Source of the DNA: Devosia sp. YIM 151766
GTDB taxonomy: Bacteria; Pseudomonadota; Alphaproteobacteria; Rhizobiales; Devosiaceae
DNA: 64,000 nucleotides
Direction of reading: 5' to 3'
Assembly: GCF_030285925.1 (NCBI RefSeq)
Contig: NZ_CP127251.1
Span: 3,209,001-3,273,000 of the forward strand
Under the pieces are notes generated by a model, which was not told the origin of the DNA, did no database searches, and saw only the letters and a program-made list of their open reading frames with translations. The position numbers were made by a program, and so were the translations under genes. How positions within the stretch are numbered: position 1 is the first letter of the stretch; the number at the start of each line of letters is the position of its first letter. Positions 54,051 to 63,878 of the stretch are shown in pieces.

Positions 54051-56756
54051 GTGTCCATGTCCAGCCATCCCGTCCCCATGATCGACGATATCCGCCCCGC
54101 GCCCTCGCGTAGCCGCGGCCGCAATTCCGGCAAAAGCGCCAAGGCGCCGATGCCGCCACCGGCCATCGCCATCCGCATTCCGCTGCGCTTGGCGGGCCTG
54201 CTGCTTCTGGCGCTCTGCGCGGTGCTGCTGGCTTCGCTCGCCTCCTGGTCGGTGGACGATCCCTCCCTGTCGCTGGCCACGAGCAAGAGCCCGGCGAATT
54301 GGCTGGGCTATCCGGGCGCCGTAATCGCCGATCTGGTCTTCCAGTTCCTGGGCCTCGCCGGCCTGGTCATGGTCGCGCCGCTGGCGCTGTGGGGCTGGGC
54401 CATGTCGCGGCGCTATGCCGTGACCCATATGGGCCTGCGCCTGGGCGCCTGGCTGGGCGCGGTCCTATTGTTCGCCGGGGTCTTTTCCTTCATTGAAATG
54501 CCGCAAAGCTGGCCCCTGCCCACCGGGCTCGGTGGCCTTGCCGGCATGATATTCTCCACCCTGGCATCGATGATCGCCGGGGACGATCCGCAGCCGGTGA
54601 CCTCGATCCTCTTTGCCATCATCCTGGCGGCCCCGGCCCTGGCGCTGCTCTGGATCGCCATGGGGCTTGGCGCCGCCGTTCCGGTCAGGCAGCACAGGCC
54701 CGCAAGCGGCCGAAAGGCCGAAGAGGCGCCGGAAAGCGAGCCCAATCCCCTGCTGGAAGTGGCGATGGGTGCAGTGGTCCATATGGGCTATTCGCTGCGC
54801 ACCGCCTTCCGCCGCGCCCGCGCCGCGCACCAGGAACGCCGCGCCGCCGAGGCCATGGACGATTTCGACCAGGCCGAGCCGACCCTGCATGGCGGCGGGC
54901 CCGAAGTGGTTTTTGACCGCGAGCCGCATGCAACAACATCGCAGCGCCGCATCCATTCCCCGGCCCCGCTGGTCCAACCCAGCTTCGCCGGCAGCGACCG
55001 CATCATGGCGCAGCCCGATTATGACGACACCGCCATCGATTATCCCGATGAGGGAGAGGATGAAAACCTGCCCTTCGTGCCGGATGCGCCCATGCCGGCC
55101 CGCACCCAGCGCGGCGATTCGCGTTTCCACCCGGTCGATCCGGCGGCGCCGCGCGTCGCCGTGACCGCGCCGGCGCCCCGCCCTGCTCCGGGACAGCGCG
55201 TATTCCGTGAAGCGCAGGGCTCCTTGCTGGACGAGCCGGCAAGCTTCGATCTGCCGGAATTGAGCCTGCTGGCCGAACCCAAACGGTCCGGCCCCTCGGC
55301 CGAGCATGCTCCCGCGCGGCTGGAGGCAATGGCGCGCCAGCTCGAAGCCGTGCTCCAGGACTTCGGGGTCAAGGGCGACATTATCAATGTCCGCCCCGGC
55401 CCGGTGGTGACGCTGTTCGAGCTGGAGCCGGCTCCGGGCATCAAATCCTCCCGCGTCATCTCCCTGGCCGACGACATTGCCCGCTCAATGAGCGCCATTT
55501 CCGCCCGCGTCGCGGTGGTGCCGGGCCGCAATGCCATCGGTATCGAATTGCCGAATCAGAGCCGCGAAACCGTCTATTTCCGCGAAATGCTCGCCTCTTC
55601 CGATTTCGAGAAGATGAAGGGCAAGCTGCCGATCTGCCTGGGCAAGACCATTGGCGGCGAGCCGGTGATCGCCGACCTGGCGCGCATGCCGCATCTGCTC
55701 ATCGCCGGCACCACCGGTTCGGGCAAGTCGGTGGGCATCAATACCTTCATTCTCTCGCTGCTCTACCAGATGACCCCCGAGCAGTGCCGCATGATCATGA
55801 TCGACCCCAAAATGCTGGAACTCTCGATCTATGACGGCATTCCGCACCTGCTGACCCCGGTGGTCACCGACCCGCAAAAGGCGGTGGTGGCGCTCAAATG
55901 GGCGGTGCGCGAAATGGAAGACCGCTATCGCAAGATGAGCAAGATCGGGGTGCGCAATATCGACGGCTTCAACCAGCGGGTCGCCGAAGCCGCCAAGGAA
56001 GGCCGCACCATTACCCGCACCGTACAGACCGGTTTCGACCGCGAGACCGGCGAGGCGATCTTCGAAAGCGAAGAATTCGATCTCGAGCCCTTGCCCTATA
56101 TCGTCGTCATCGTCGACGAAATGGCGGACCTGATGATGGTGGCCGGCAAGGACATCGAAGGCGCCATCCAGCGCCTGGCGCAGATGGCCCGCGCCGCCGG
56201 CATCCACATGGTCACCGCCACCCAGCGGCCCTCGGTCGACGTCATCACCGGCACGATCAAGGCCAATTTCCCCACCCGCATCTCCTTCATGGTGACGTCC
56301 AAGATCGACAGCCGCACCATTCTTGGCGAGCAGGGCGCCGAGCAATTGCTGGGCAATGGCGACATGCTCTATATGGCGTCGGGCGGCCGCACCAAGCGCC
56401 TGCACGGCGCCTTCGTCTCCGATGCCGAGGTGGAAGCGGTGGTCGCTCACCTCAAGAGCCAGGGCAGCCCGGATTATCTCGACAACATCACCGAGGAGGC
56501 CGAGGACGGCGCCTTCGGCGAAGGAGGCGGCGATGACGGCTATGCCGGCTCGGGCGATGAGCTCTACGACAAGGCCGTCCATGTCGTTCTCACCGACAAG
56601 AAGGCATCCACCTCCTATGTGCAGCGGCGCCTGGGCGTCGGCTATAACAAGGCGGCGACCCTGATCGAGCGCATGGAAAGCGAAGGCGTCATCAGCGCGG
56701 CAAACCATGCCGGCAAACGCGAAATCCTGGTCGGCAACAATGCGGATGGCTATTAG
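54051..56756 (+). CDS. ftsK: DNA translocase FtsK
   Basis: 901 residues. Four N-terminal membrane helices (residues 45-215), a charged linker to about 410, a RecA-like motor with Walker [12 protein letters not shown] near 555 and [13 protein letters not shown], and a C-terminal gamma winged helix ([23 protein letters not shown]) that reads KOPS. Pumps chromosome ends at division. Start is GTG 54051 or ATG 54057. Confidence 0.97.
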   Translation: MSMSSHPVPMIDDIRPAPSRSRGRNSGKSAKAPMPPPAIAIRIPLRLAGLLLLALCAVLLASLASWSVDDPSLSLATSKSPANWLGYPGAVIADLVFQFLGLAGLVMVAPLALWGWAMSRRYAVTHMGLRLGAWLGAVLLFAGVFSFIEMPQSWPLPTGLGGLAGMIFSTLASMIAGDDPQPVTSILFAIILAAPALALLWIAMGLGAAVPVRQHRPASGRKAEEAPESEPNPLLEVAMGAVVHMGYSLRTAFRRARAAHQERRAAEAMDDFDQAEPTLHGGGPEVVFDREPHATTSQRRIHSPAPLVQPSFAGSDRIMAQPDYDDTAIDYPDEGEDENLPFVPDAPMPARTQRGDSRFHPVDPAAPRVAVTAPAPRPAPGQRVFREAQGSLLDEPASFDLPELSLLAEPKRSGPSAEHAPARLEAMARQLEAVLQDFGVKGDIINVRPGPVVTLFELEPAPGIKSSRVISLADDIARSMSAISARVAVVPGRNAIGIELPNQSRETVYFREMLASSDFEKMKGKLPICLGKTIGGEPVIADLARMPHLLIAGTTGSGKSVGINTFILSLLYQMTPEQCRMIMIDPKMLELSIYDGIPHLLTPVVTDPQKAVVALKWAVREMEDRYRKMSKIGVRNIDGFNQRVAEAAKEGRTITRTVQTGFDRETGEAIFESEEFDLEPLPYIVVIVDEMADLMMVAGKDIEGAIQRLAQMARAAGIHMVTATQRPSVDVITGTIKANFPTRISFMVTSKIDSRTILGEQGAEQLLGNGDMLYMASGGRTKRLHGAFVSDAEVEAVVAHLKSQGSPDYLDNITEEAEDGAFGEGGGDDGYAGSGDELYDKAVHVVLTDKKASTSYVQRRLGVGYNKAATLIERMESEGVISAANHAGKREILVGNNADGY

Positions 56757-56838
56757 GGGACGGGCGGAACTTTCCACCTCTTGCCGCAATTGCTGCCTAG
56801 ATTAGCGTTCATCGAAAGCCCGCGAGGATGTCCCGCCC

Positions 56839-57468
56839 ATGATTCGACGCCATGCCCTGATGCTCGGTATCGCCGCCGCCTTGGCGCCCGCTTTGCCTGT
56901 CCTGGCGCTGGATCGCGCCCTGACGCCCGAAGAGCAGCAATTGATCGCCGAGATCAACGCCCATAATTCCGCGATCCGCACCATGGTGGGGCGGTTCCTG
57001 CAGATCGACAGCCAGGGCGGGCGCACCGAAGGGACCTTTTTTCTCCAGCGCCCGGACAAGATCACCTTCCGCTACGCGCCGCCCAGCCGCGAGGAAATCG
57101 TCTCCCAGGGTCGCGGCTTCTACGTGCTCGACCGGCGCGAGGAGACCTATTACGCCTATCCGCAGGATTCGATTCCGCTGCGCCAGTTCCTGGGCAGCAG
57201 CATCGACCTGCTCAACGCCAATGTGGTCGATGTGACCACGTCCGACGGCTATATCAGCATCACGGTGATCGACAATACGGTTGCCGGCACCGTGCAGGTC
57301 TCGCTGATCTTTGACGTCGACACCAAGGACCTGGCGCAATGGACCCTGGTGGAACCTTCGGGGTCCGAGCTCACCTTCTCGCTCTATGACGTGCAGCAGG
57401 ACGTGGAGATTCCGCCGGCCTTCTTCTCCATCCCCTCGACCTATACGAGCCGCGAGCCGGGCTCCTAA
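56839..57468 (+). CDS. LolA-like outer-membrane lipoprotein carrier
   Basis: 209 residues with signal peptide to about LPVLA and a LolA fold (VGRFLQIDSQGGRTEGTFFL; ITFRYAPPSREEIVSQG). Carries lipoproteins through the periplasm. Downstream of ftsK as in many proteobacteria. Overlaps the end of uppP by 4 bases. Confidence 0.9.
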   Translation: MIRRHALMLGIAAALAPALPVLALDRALTPEEQQLIAEINAHNSAIRTMVGRFLQIDSQGGRTEGTFFLQRPDKITFRYAPPSREEIVSQGRGFYVLDRREETYYAYPQDSIPLRQFLGSSIDLLNANVVDVTTSDGYISITVIDNTVAGTVQVSLIFDVDTKDLAQWTLVEPSGSELTFSLYDVQQDVEIPPAFFSIPSTYTSREPGS

Positions 57469-58277
57469 AGCCCGAAAACCAGGATAGCGATCAGCCCGGC
57501 GCCGCCCACGGCGATCCGCCACCAGGCGAAGGGGGCGAAGCCGTGGCGCGAGACGAAGTCGAGCAGGTAGCGGACCACCAGCGCGCCGACCACGAAGGCG
57601 GCGGCAAAGCCCACGGCGATATTGAGCCCGAGGCTCATATCGATGAGGTCGCGGCTCTTGTAGAGATCGTAGCCGAAGGCGCCGATCATGATCGGCAGGG
57701 CGATGAAGAAGGTGAATTCGGCGGCCGAACGCTTGGAGGCGCCGAACAGCATGGCGCCGACCACGGTGGAGCCGGAGCGCGACACGCCCGGAATGAGGCT
57801 CAGCATCTGGAACAGCCCGACGATCAGCGCCAGGTGCCAGGGAAAGACATAGATGTCGTCATAGCGGACCTGCTTGGGCATGCGGTCGACGATCAGCAGC
57901 ACCACGCCGCCGATCAGCAGCGAAATGCAGATCACCAGCGGGGATTCGTAGATTACCTGCTGAATATATTCGCGGAACAGCACCCCGACGATCACGGCGG
58001 GAAGCGAGGCGAGGATCACCGCCAGGGCAAAGTGCCACGCATAGGCCTTGCCGGTCAGCGCATCGCGGATGAGCATGCCCAATTTAGCGAAGTAGACGGT
58101 GATGACCGCCAGGATCGCCCCGAGCTGGATCAGCACGATGAAGGTCGCCGGCTGGCTGAGACCGAAGAAATGACCGGCCAGCAACAGGTGTCCGGTGGAG
58201 CTGACCGGCAGGAATTCGGTAAGCCCTTCGAGAATTCCCAGCACCAGGGGCACAAAAAGACCTTGATCGGCGTTCAT
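57465..58277 (-). CDS. uppP: Undecaprenyl-diphosphatase (BacA type)
   Basis: 270 residues, eight helices, motifs LEGLTEFLPVSSTGHL and IPGVSRSGSTV, the two catalytic regions. Recycles undecaprenyl pyrophosphate for wall synthesis; gives bacitracin tolerance. Confidence 0.97.
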   Translation of the reverse strand: MNADQGLFVPLVLGILEGLTEFLPVSSTGHLLLAGHFFGLSQPATFIVLIQLGAILAVITVYFAKLGMLIRDALTGKAYAWHFALAVILASLPAVIVGVLFREYIQQVIYESPLVICISLLIGGVVLLIVDRMPKQVRYDDIYVFPWHLALIVGLFQMLSLIPGVSRSGSTVVGAMLFGASKRSAAEFTFFIALPIMIGAFGYDLYKSRDLIDMSLGLNIAVGFAAAFVVGALVVRYLLDFVSRHGFAPFAWWRIAVGGAGLIAILVFGL

Positions 58278-58388
58278 CTGATCCCCTAACTCGTTTCATG
58301 GGCCGCTTCGCCCATCCTTTAGCTGTGTTCGCTATCAGCGCCAAGCCGAAGGATATAGAGCAGGTCCGCGTCAACCAGAGCGTCGTTC

Positions 58389-59069
58389 ATGCCCAGCCTC
58401 GTGCATTATCCCCTCGATCCCGCCTCCCGCCTCATCCGGCTGATGTGCGCCGAATATGGCGTGCCGCTGGACCTGGAGGAGATCAAGCCCTGGCTGCGCG
58501 AGGAAGCCCTGCTGGAACTCAATCCCGCCGCCACCCTGCCCATTCTCTTCTTCGATTCCGGAGAAGCGGTGATCGGCATCATGGCGACGATCCATGCGGT
58601 GGAGGATTTCTATACGCCCGACGCGGTGGGCGGATTGTTTCCAGCCGATCCGCTGGCGCGGGCCGAGATGTGGCGGCTGGTGGAATGGGTGCTGATCAAG
58701 CTCAATGAAGAGGTAACCCGTTATCTCATCGAGGAAAAAATTGCCAAGCGCGATATACGCGGCGCCACCCCCGAGCCCTCGGTGCTGCGGGCGGCCAAGG
58801 CCAATCTGGGCGAGCACCTGCTCTATTTCAACTGGCTCCTGGCCAGCCGCAACTGGCTGGGCGGCGACGAGCTGACCCTGGCCGATTTCGCCCTCGCCGC
58901 GCATTTCGCCACCCTGGATTATATGGGCGATGTCGATTGGTCCAAAGTGCCGGTCGAAACCCGCGACTGGTATTCGCGCCTCAAATCGCGCCCGGCCTTC
59001 CGCACCCTGCTCAATGACCGCGTCGTCGCCATGCCGCCCTCCAAGGGCTATGCGGACCTCGATTTCTAG
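58389..59069 (+). CDS. Glutathione S-transferase family protein
   Basis: 226 residues: thioredoxin-like N-terminus (LVHYPLDPASRLIRLMCAEYG; NPAATLPILF) and all-helical C-terminus (LGGDELTLADFALAAHFATL). Substrate unknown. Confidence 0.88.
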   Translation: MPSLVHYPLDPASRLIRLMCAEYGVPLDLEEIKPWLREEALLELNPAATLPILFFDSGEAVIGIMATIHAVEDFYTPDAVGGLFPADPLARAEMWRLVEWVLIKLNEEVTRYLIEEKIAKRDIRGATPEPSVLRAAKANLGEHLLYFNWLLASRNWLGGDELTLADFALAAHFATLDYMGDVDWSKVPVETRDWYSRLKSRPAFRTLLNDRVVAMPPSKGYADLDF

Positions 59070-59079
59070 GCGTTGCCAC

Positions 59080-59169
59080 CGGGGTCGTCCCCGCGAAAGC
59101 GGGGGCCTCGGTTTGCGACTTTGCGGCCTTGCACCTAAACAGGGGTTCCCGCTTTCGTGGGAATGACCC
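59080..59169. repeat. Inverted pair of GCGAAAGCG-type palindromic repeats
   Basis: GTCGTCCCCGCGAAAGCGGG (from 59086) and its inverse CCCGCTTTCGTGGGAATGAC (from 59148) face each other 45 bases apart. The second covers two of the possible queG start codons. Another copy is at 61924. Confidence 0.7.
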
Positions 59170-59171
59170 GG

Positions 59172-60314
59172 ATGAAGGTTGCAGGCTCCATCTTGCTTGA
59201 CCCGCAAAAACTTGTTGCCGAGCTCAAGGTCCGCGCCGAGGCGCTGGGCTTCGATGCCTTCGGCATCGCCCGGGCCGATGCGCGGCCCGATCTGCCGGAC
59301 AAGCTGGCCCATGCCCTGGCCGAGGACTGGCATGCGGGCATGGACTGGATGGCGGAGACCGAGGAACGGCGCGGCGATCCGCAGCGGCTCTGGGATCAGG
59401 CGCACTCCGTAATTCTACTTGGGGTGAACTACGGACCCGAAACCGATTCCATGCGCCTGCTGGCGGAAAAGGATATCGGCATCATCTCCGCCTATGCGCG
59501 CAATCGCGATTATCACGATATCATCAAGGGGCGGCTGAAGGAATTGGCGGGCCTGTTGGCGCGGCGGAGCGGAGCGGATGTCAAAGTCTTCGTCGATACC
59601 GCCCCCCTGATGGAAAAACCCCTGGCCGAAGCCGCCGGCCTGGGCTGGCAGGGCAAGCATTCGGTGCTGGTCAGCCGGGCCTTCGGCTCCTGGCTGTTTC
59701 TGGGCGCCATTCTGACCTCGGCCGAACTGCCCGTGGATAAGCCGCATGTGGAAAGCTGCGGCTCCTGCACAAAGTGCCTCGATATCTGCCCCACCAATGC
59801 CTTTCCGGCGCCGTTCCGGCTGGATGCGCGAAAGTGCCTGGCCTATTACTCCGTTGAACATAAAGGGCAAATTCCGCGCGAATTCCGCGCGCCCATGGGC
59901 AATCGCATCTATGGCTGCGACGATTGCCTGGCCGTCTGCCCCTGGAACAAGTTCGCCTCTATCAGCCGCGAGGCCAAATTGCGCAGCCGGGCCGAATTCG
60001 AGCGGCCGGCCCTGGCCGAATTGGCGCAATTGGACGATGCCGGGTTCCGGGCGCTGTTTTCCGGCTCGCCGGTCAAGCGTATCGGCCATAGCCGGTTCAT
60101 CCGCAACGTCCTGATCGGCATAGGAAATTCTGGAAATGCCGACCTACTGCCCGCTATTCTGGCGCGGCTCGACGATGCCTCGCCCTTGGTGCGCGGCGCC
60201 GCCATCTGGGCGCTGCGGCGGCTCGATCCGGCGCGGGCCGAGGCGATAAAACTGGACAGATCGGGGCGCGAAAGCGATAGCGATGTGCGGGCGGAATGGG
60301 ACGGACCGGTCTGA
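59172..60314 (+). CDS. queG: Epoxyqueuosine reductase
   Basis: About 380 residues. Two [4Fe-4S] cysteine sets, CGSCTKCLDICP and CDDCLAVCP, and C-terminal HEAT-like repeats (ARLDDASPLVRGAAIWALRRL), as in QueG, which makes queuosine in tRNA with cobalamin. GTG 59157 and ATG 59163 lie inside a palindromic repeat, so I prefer ATG 59172 (MKVAGSILLDPQKL). Overlaps the next gene (TGATG). Confidence 0.95.
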   Translation: MKVAGSILLDPQKLVAELKVRAEALGFDAFGIARADARPDLPDKLAHALAEDWHAGMDWMAETEERRGDPQRLWDQAHSVILLGVNYGPETDSMRLLAEKDIGIISAYARNRDYHDIIKGRLKELAGLLARRSGADVKVFVDTAPLMEKPLAEAAGLGWQGKHSVLVSRAFGSWLFLGAILTSAELPVDKPHVESCGSCTKCLDICPTNAFPAPFRLDARKCLAYYSVEHKGQIPREFRAPMGNRIYGCDDCLAVCPWNKFASISREAKLRSRAEFERPALAELAQLDDAGFRALFSGSPVKRIGHSRFIRNVLIGIGNSGNADLLPAILARLDDASPLVRGAAIWALRRLDPARAEAIKLDRSGRESDSDVRAEWDGPV

Positions 60315-61186
60315 TGCGGGCTTTATTTTTCGGGTTGGGATTTTCGGCGCAGAGCAGCGCGCGTTTCATGCACGAAAGCGGCCAATTCGTTAACACATTG
60401 GGAACGGTGAGGACCGCCGATAAGGCCAATTCGTTAGCGGATCGCTATCATCGGACCCTGATTTTCGACGGCAAGATGCCGGGGCCGGCAGTGGGTCCGG
60501 CCCTGAAATCAGGCATGACGCATGTGATCATGTCGATCGCCCCGGATGCGGATGGCGATCCGGTGCTGCGCCAGCATCGGGCGGACCTGGATGCGGCCGC
60601 CGATCTGCAATGGCTGTGCTATTATTCCACTATCGGGGTCTATGGGGATTTCGGCGGCGAATGGATCGATGAGCGCGCGCCGCTGGTGCCGCGCAATATG
60701 CGCTCCGACCTGCGGGTGCTGGCCGAACGGCAATGGCGCGATTACGCGGCGGCGCGCGGCGTGCCGCTCTGCATCCTGCGGCTGGCCGGCATTTACGGGC
60801 CGGGGCGGTCGACATTCGACAAATTGCGCCAGGGCACGGCGCGGCGCATCGTCAAGCCCGGCCAGGTCTTCAACCGCATCCATGTCGCCGATATTGGCCG
60901 GGTGACCGGCCTGGCGGCGGCCAACAGGCTGGCAGGAACCTTCAATCTCGCCGATGACGAACCGGCGCCGCCCCAGGACGTGATCGCCCATGCCGCCGGC
61001 ATGATCGGCATGGCTGTGCCCCCGGACCTGCCCTTCGACACGGCGGAGATGACGCCGATGCAGCGCAGCTTTTATCGCGACAACAAGCGGGTGAGCAATG
61101 GCGCCATCAAGCAGGCGCTGGGGATCGAGCTGCTCTATCCCGATTACCGCGCCGGCCTCGCCCAGATCCGGGACAGTGAACGATGA
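60314..61186 (+). CDS. NAD-dependent epimerase/dehydratase-like protein (YeeZ type)
   Basis: 290 residues with a Rossmann start (RALFFGLGFSAQSSARFM), YYSTIGVYGDFGGEWIDE and LRLAGIYGPGRS, as in atypical SDR proteins YeeZ/YlaA. Substrate unknown. Overlaps its neighbours on both sides. Confidence 0.88.
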   Translation: MRALFFGLGFSAQSSARFMHESGQFVNTLGTVRTADKANSLADRYHRTLIFDGKMPGPAVGPALKSGMTHVIMSIAPDADGDPVLRQHRADLDAAADLQWLCYYSTIGVYGDFGGEWIDERAPLVPRNMRSDLRVLAERQWRDYAAARGVPLCILRLAGIYGPGRSTFDKLRQGTARRIVKPGQVFNRIHVADIGRVTGLAAANRLAGTFNLADDEPAPPQDVIAHAAGMIGMAVPPDLPFDTAEMTPMQRSFYRDNKRVSNGAIKQALGIELLYPDYRAGLAQIRDSER

Positions 61187-61833
61187 GCATCCAGCCCGCC
61201 AAATCCGCGCCCCAGCCCGTGGTCCTCCAAGGCCGTTATGTGCGGCTCGAACCTGTCGCCGCCCATCACGCCGCCGATCTCTTCGCCATTTCCGCAGGCG
61301 CGGCGGCGGCGGAACGCTATCGCTGGCTGCCGAGCCATCCGCCGGCCAATATCGGCGAGGTCGAAGACTGGATCGCCGCGGTGCAGGACGGAGCGGATCG
61401 CTATGTCGCGGTCATCGATCAGGCCAGCGGCCGCGCCGTCGGCCGGCAGGGCTGGCTGCGCGTCTTTCCGCATAACGCCTCCATCGAGATCGGCGGTATC
61501 TATTGGGGCCTGCCCATGGCGCGCTCGCCGCTGGCCACGGAGGCCTTCTATCTGTTCGCCCGCCACGCCTTCGACGATCTGGGCTATCGGCGCCTCGAAT
61601 GGAAATGCAACAATCGCAATGAACCGTCCAAGGCCGCCGCGACCCGTTTCGGCTTCCGCTTCGAAGGATTGTTCCGCCAGGACATGATCGTCAAGGGCGA
61701 GAACCGCGACACCGCCTGGTTCTCGATCATCGACAGCGAATGGACGGCGCTGCGCGGCGAATTCGAACGCTGGCTGGCACCGGACAATTTCGACGCCGAA
61801 GGAAGGCAGCGGACCAGATTGGCGGTCCGGTAA
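61183..61833 (+). CDS. GNAT acetyltransferase, RimJ/RimL type
   Basis: 216 residues, GNAT fold with NASIEIGGIYWGLPMARSPL and RLEWKCNNRNEPSKAAATRFGF. May acetylate a protein N-terminus or a small molecule. Overlaps the preceding gene by ATGA. Confidence 0.9.
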   Translation: MSIQPAKSAPQPVVLQGRYVRLEPVAAHHAADLFAISAGAAAAERYRWLPSHPPANIGEVEDWIAAVQDGADRYVAVIDQASGRAVGRQGWLRVFPHNASIEIGGIYWGLPMARSPLATEAFYLFARHAFDDLGYRRLEWKCNNRNEPSKAAATRFGFRFEGLFRQDMIVKGENRDTAWFSIIDSEWTALRGEFERWLAPDNFDAEGRQRTRLAVR

Positions 61834-61840
61834 GAGGAAA

Positions 61841-61872
61841 CCGCGGTCCCCGCCTGCGCGGGGATGACGCGG
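61841..61872. repeat. Palindromic repeat GGTCCCCGCCTGCGCGGGGA
   Basis: Hairpin-forming unit; a copy with few changes lies at 62265-62290, on the other side of the GIY-YIG gene. Confidence 0.65.
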
Positions 61873-61923
61873 TAATTTTCCGGTGGCTGGCAGTTTGTTG
61901 ACGGGCCCCCAATATTGCACCAA

Positions 61924-61956
61924 AGTCATTCCCGCGAAAGCGGGAACCTCTGTTTA
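61924..61956. repeat. Palindromic repeat GTCATTCCCGCGAAAGCGGG
   Basis: Same family as the pair at 59080-59169, including the following CCTCTGTTTAG. Confidence 0.7.
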
Positions 61957-61966
61957 GAGGGGGGCG

Positions 61967-62263
61967 ATGGGACCACAATATTTTGTTTATATCCTCGCCA
62001 GTCGTAAATATGGCGCGCTTTATATTGGTGTAACGAGTGATCTCGCCGGGCGGGTTTACATCCATCGCGAAGAGCTGGTGCCGGGCCACACCAGCCGCTA
62101 CCACATCCATCACTTGGTCTATTTCGAAATTTTCGAGGACGCCGAGAACGCCATCCTGCGCGAGAAGCGGCTGAAGAAATGGCGGCGGGCCTGGAAGATC
62201 GCGTTGATTGAGACCGCCAATCCCCGATGGGTCGATCTCTATCCCACCATTGCGGGCGCTTGA
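61967..62263 (+). CDS. GIY-YIG superfamily protein
   Basis: 98 residues: YFVYILASRKYGALYIGVTSDLAGR is the GIY-YIG N-terminal motif, with a following Arg and HREEL helix. A single-domain member of the UPF0213-like group; nuclease activity unproven. Flanked on both sides by palindromic repeats. Confidence 0.93.
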   Translation: MGPQYFVYILASRKYGALYIGVTSDLAGRVYIHREELVPGHTSRYHIHHLVYFEIFEDAENAILREKRLKKWRRAWKIALIETANPRWVDLYPTIAGA

Positions 62264-62264
62264 A

Positions 62265-62290
62265 CCGCGGTCCCCGCCTGCGCAGGGATG
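62265..62290. repeat. Palindromic repeat, second copy
   Basis: CCGCGGTCCCCGCCTGCGCA followed by GGGATG matches 61841-61872. Confidence 0.6.
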
Positions 62291-62298
62291 GGGCGCCG

Positions 62299-63063
62299 CT
62301 AAATCATGCCCAGCACCGCCGCGCGCAATCGCTGCAAATCTTCGTCCCGGCTCAGGCGGTGATCGCCATCGGGGATCAGTGTGAAGGTGACGGGGTCGTG
62401 CAGGATATGGGTGAGCAGGCGCTGGGCATGGGCTGCCGGAACGTCCGGGTCCTGGCCGCCCTGCAGGATATGCACCGGGCAGCCGGTTTCGATCACCGAG
62501 CCCAGCAATTGGTGCCGGGCGCCGTCGGCGATGAAATTGCTGGTATAGCGATAGAGCCCGTCGCCATAGCGGCTTTGGCGCTCGAAATAGCCCTGCCGGT
62601 CGAGGTCGCGCTGCTGGTCCGGGGTCATGCGGGCCGGCAATAGGGTAGAGGTGGCGTCCACCGCCGGGGCGATCAGCACCAGCCCTTTGAGCGGCTTGCC
62701 CTTGGCCAATTGGCGGCGCGCCAGCAACAGGCCGATCCAGCCGCCCATCGACGAGCCGCAGACGATCTGCGGGCCATGGGTGCGGGCGAGGACCGCTTCG
62801 GCCTCTTCCAGCCAGCGGCTGATGGTGCCGTCATCGAAATGCCCGCCCGACTGGCCGTCGCCGGAATAATCGAAACGGGTGACCGCCAGGCCCTTTTCGG
62901 CGCCCAGGGCATCGAGCGACATGGCCTTGGCGCCGCTCATCACCGAACGGAAGCCGTTGAGCCAGAACAGGCCGGGCGCCGCGCCGGAGCGCTGCTCCAC
63001 CGCGATGTCGCGGGCCTCGAATCCGGCGCCGAGGGTGAGACGAAATCGATTGAGGGAACTCAT
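62299..63063 (-). CDS. Alpha/beta hydrolase
   Basis: 254 residues. Nucleophile elbow GSSMGG, acid in GGQDPDVP and histidine in PDGDHRLS. Resembles palmitoyl-thioesterase ABHD10-like hydrolases. Substrate unknown. Confidence 0.88.
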   Translation of the reverse strand: MSSLNRFRLTLGAGFEARDIAVEQRSGAAPGLFWLNGFRSVMSGAKAMSLDALGAEKGLAVTRFDYSGDGQSGGHFDDGTISRWLEEAEAVLARTHGPQIVCGSSMGGWIGLLLARRQLAKGKPLKGLVLIAPAVDATSTLLPARMTPDQQRDLDRQGYFERQSRYGDGLYRYTSNFIADGARHQLLGSVIETGCPVHILQGGQDPDVPAAHAQRLLTHILHDPVTFTLIPDGDHRLSRDEDLQRLRAAVLGMI

Positions 63064-63205
63064 GGGCGGATTCTGACTTTTCTTTTCTGCGGAAGTGCTG
63101 CGTCTCTGCGGCGCAACAGCGAAGAAATCGCTGGTTGCGCCAGTTGACTTTGCGCCCCGCTAGCACGATTTTAGAGCCGATTTCATCCCCTGGTATCAAT
63201 AGCAT

Positions 63206-63213
63206 AAGGAAAG
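63206..63213 (+). promoter_or_regulatory. Ribosome binding site that fixes the infC start
   Basis: AAGGAAAG stands 6-9 bases before the ATT at 63220, but 18 or more before the first ATG (63232). Confidence 0.7.
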
Positions 63214-63219
63214 CTTGCC

Positions 63220-63756
63220 ATTCGCCGTCCCATGAGACCCGTTGCGCCCCAGAAAGATGGGCCGCTTGCCAACGAGGACATCACCAGCCCCGACGTTCAA
63301 CTCATTGATGCAGAAGGTGAAAACCGCGGCATTGTAGGAACGCGTGAGGCGCTGGCCGAAGCGCAGGAAGCCGGGCTCGACCTGGTTCTGATCGCCGCCA
63401 ATTCCAATCCGCCCGTGGCCAAGATGCTCGATCTCGGGCGCTACAAATATGCCGCCCAGAAGAAGGCGGCCGAAACGCGCAAGAAACAGAAGGTCATCGA
63501 GGTCAAGGAAGTTCAGATGCGTCCGAACATCGATGACCACGATTACGAGACCAAGATGAAGGCCGTGCATCGGTTCCTCGGCGAGGGTGACCGGGTCAAG
63601 GTGACGCTGCGGTTCCGCGGCCGCGAAATGGCGCACCAGGAACTGGGCCTGCAATTGCTGCTCAAGGTCCGGGAACAGACCGAAACCATCGCCAAGGTGG
63701 AAAGCCAGCCGCGCTCGGAAGGCCGCCAGATGGTCATGGTGCTGGCCCCCAGGTAA
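63220..63756 (+). CDS. infC: Translation initiation factor IF-3, apparent ATT start
   Basis: 178 residues. After the start comes [20 protein letters not shown], then IF3 N-domain ([20 protein letters not shown]), linker ([18 protein letters not shown]) and C-domain ([34 protein letters not shown]). The frame is open back to a TAA at 63205. ATT at 63220 has the only well-placed ribosome site and gives the IRRP beginning seen in relatives. In E. coli infC starts with AUU and IF3 represses its own translation through it. A terminator follows. Confidence 0.95.
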   Translation: MRRPMRPVAPQKDGPLANEDITSPDVQLIDAEGENRGIVGTREALAEAQEAGLDLVLIAANSNPPVAKMLDLGRYKYAAQKKAAETRKKQKVIEVKEVQMRPNIDDHDYETKMKAVHRFLGEGDRVKVTLRFRGREMAHQELGLQLLLKVREQTETIAKVESQPRSEGRQMVMVLAPR

Positions 63757-63781
63757 ACGCCGGGCAACACAATGTTTGAAG

Positions 63782-63808
63782 AAGCGGGCCGCATGGCCCG
63801 CTTTTTTG
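63782..63808 (+). terminator. Terminator of infC
   Basis: AAGCGGGCC-GCAT-GGCCCGCTT stem followed by TTTTT, 26 bases past the stop. Very clear. Confidence 0.93.
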
Positions 63809-63878
63809 TTGGGTGTCCGCGCGCGGAGCTCAGGGTGAGCCGGCTGCGCTTTTGACGCAATCGGCGCCTCACCCCGCT

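Noticed and set aside
55485..56789. 434-codon open frame opposite ftsK
   Set aside because: Antisense of the conserved FtsK motor; no domain.
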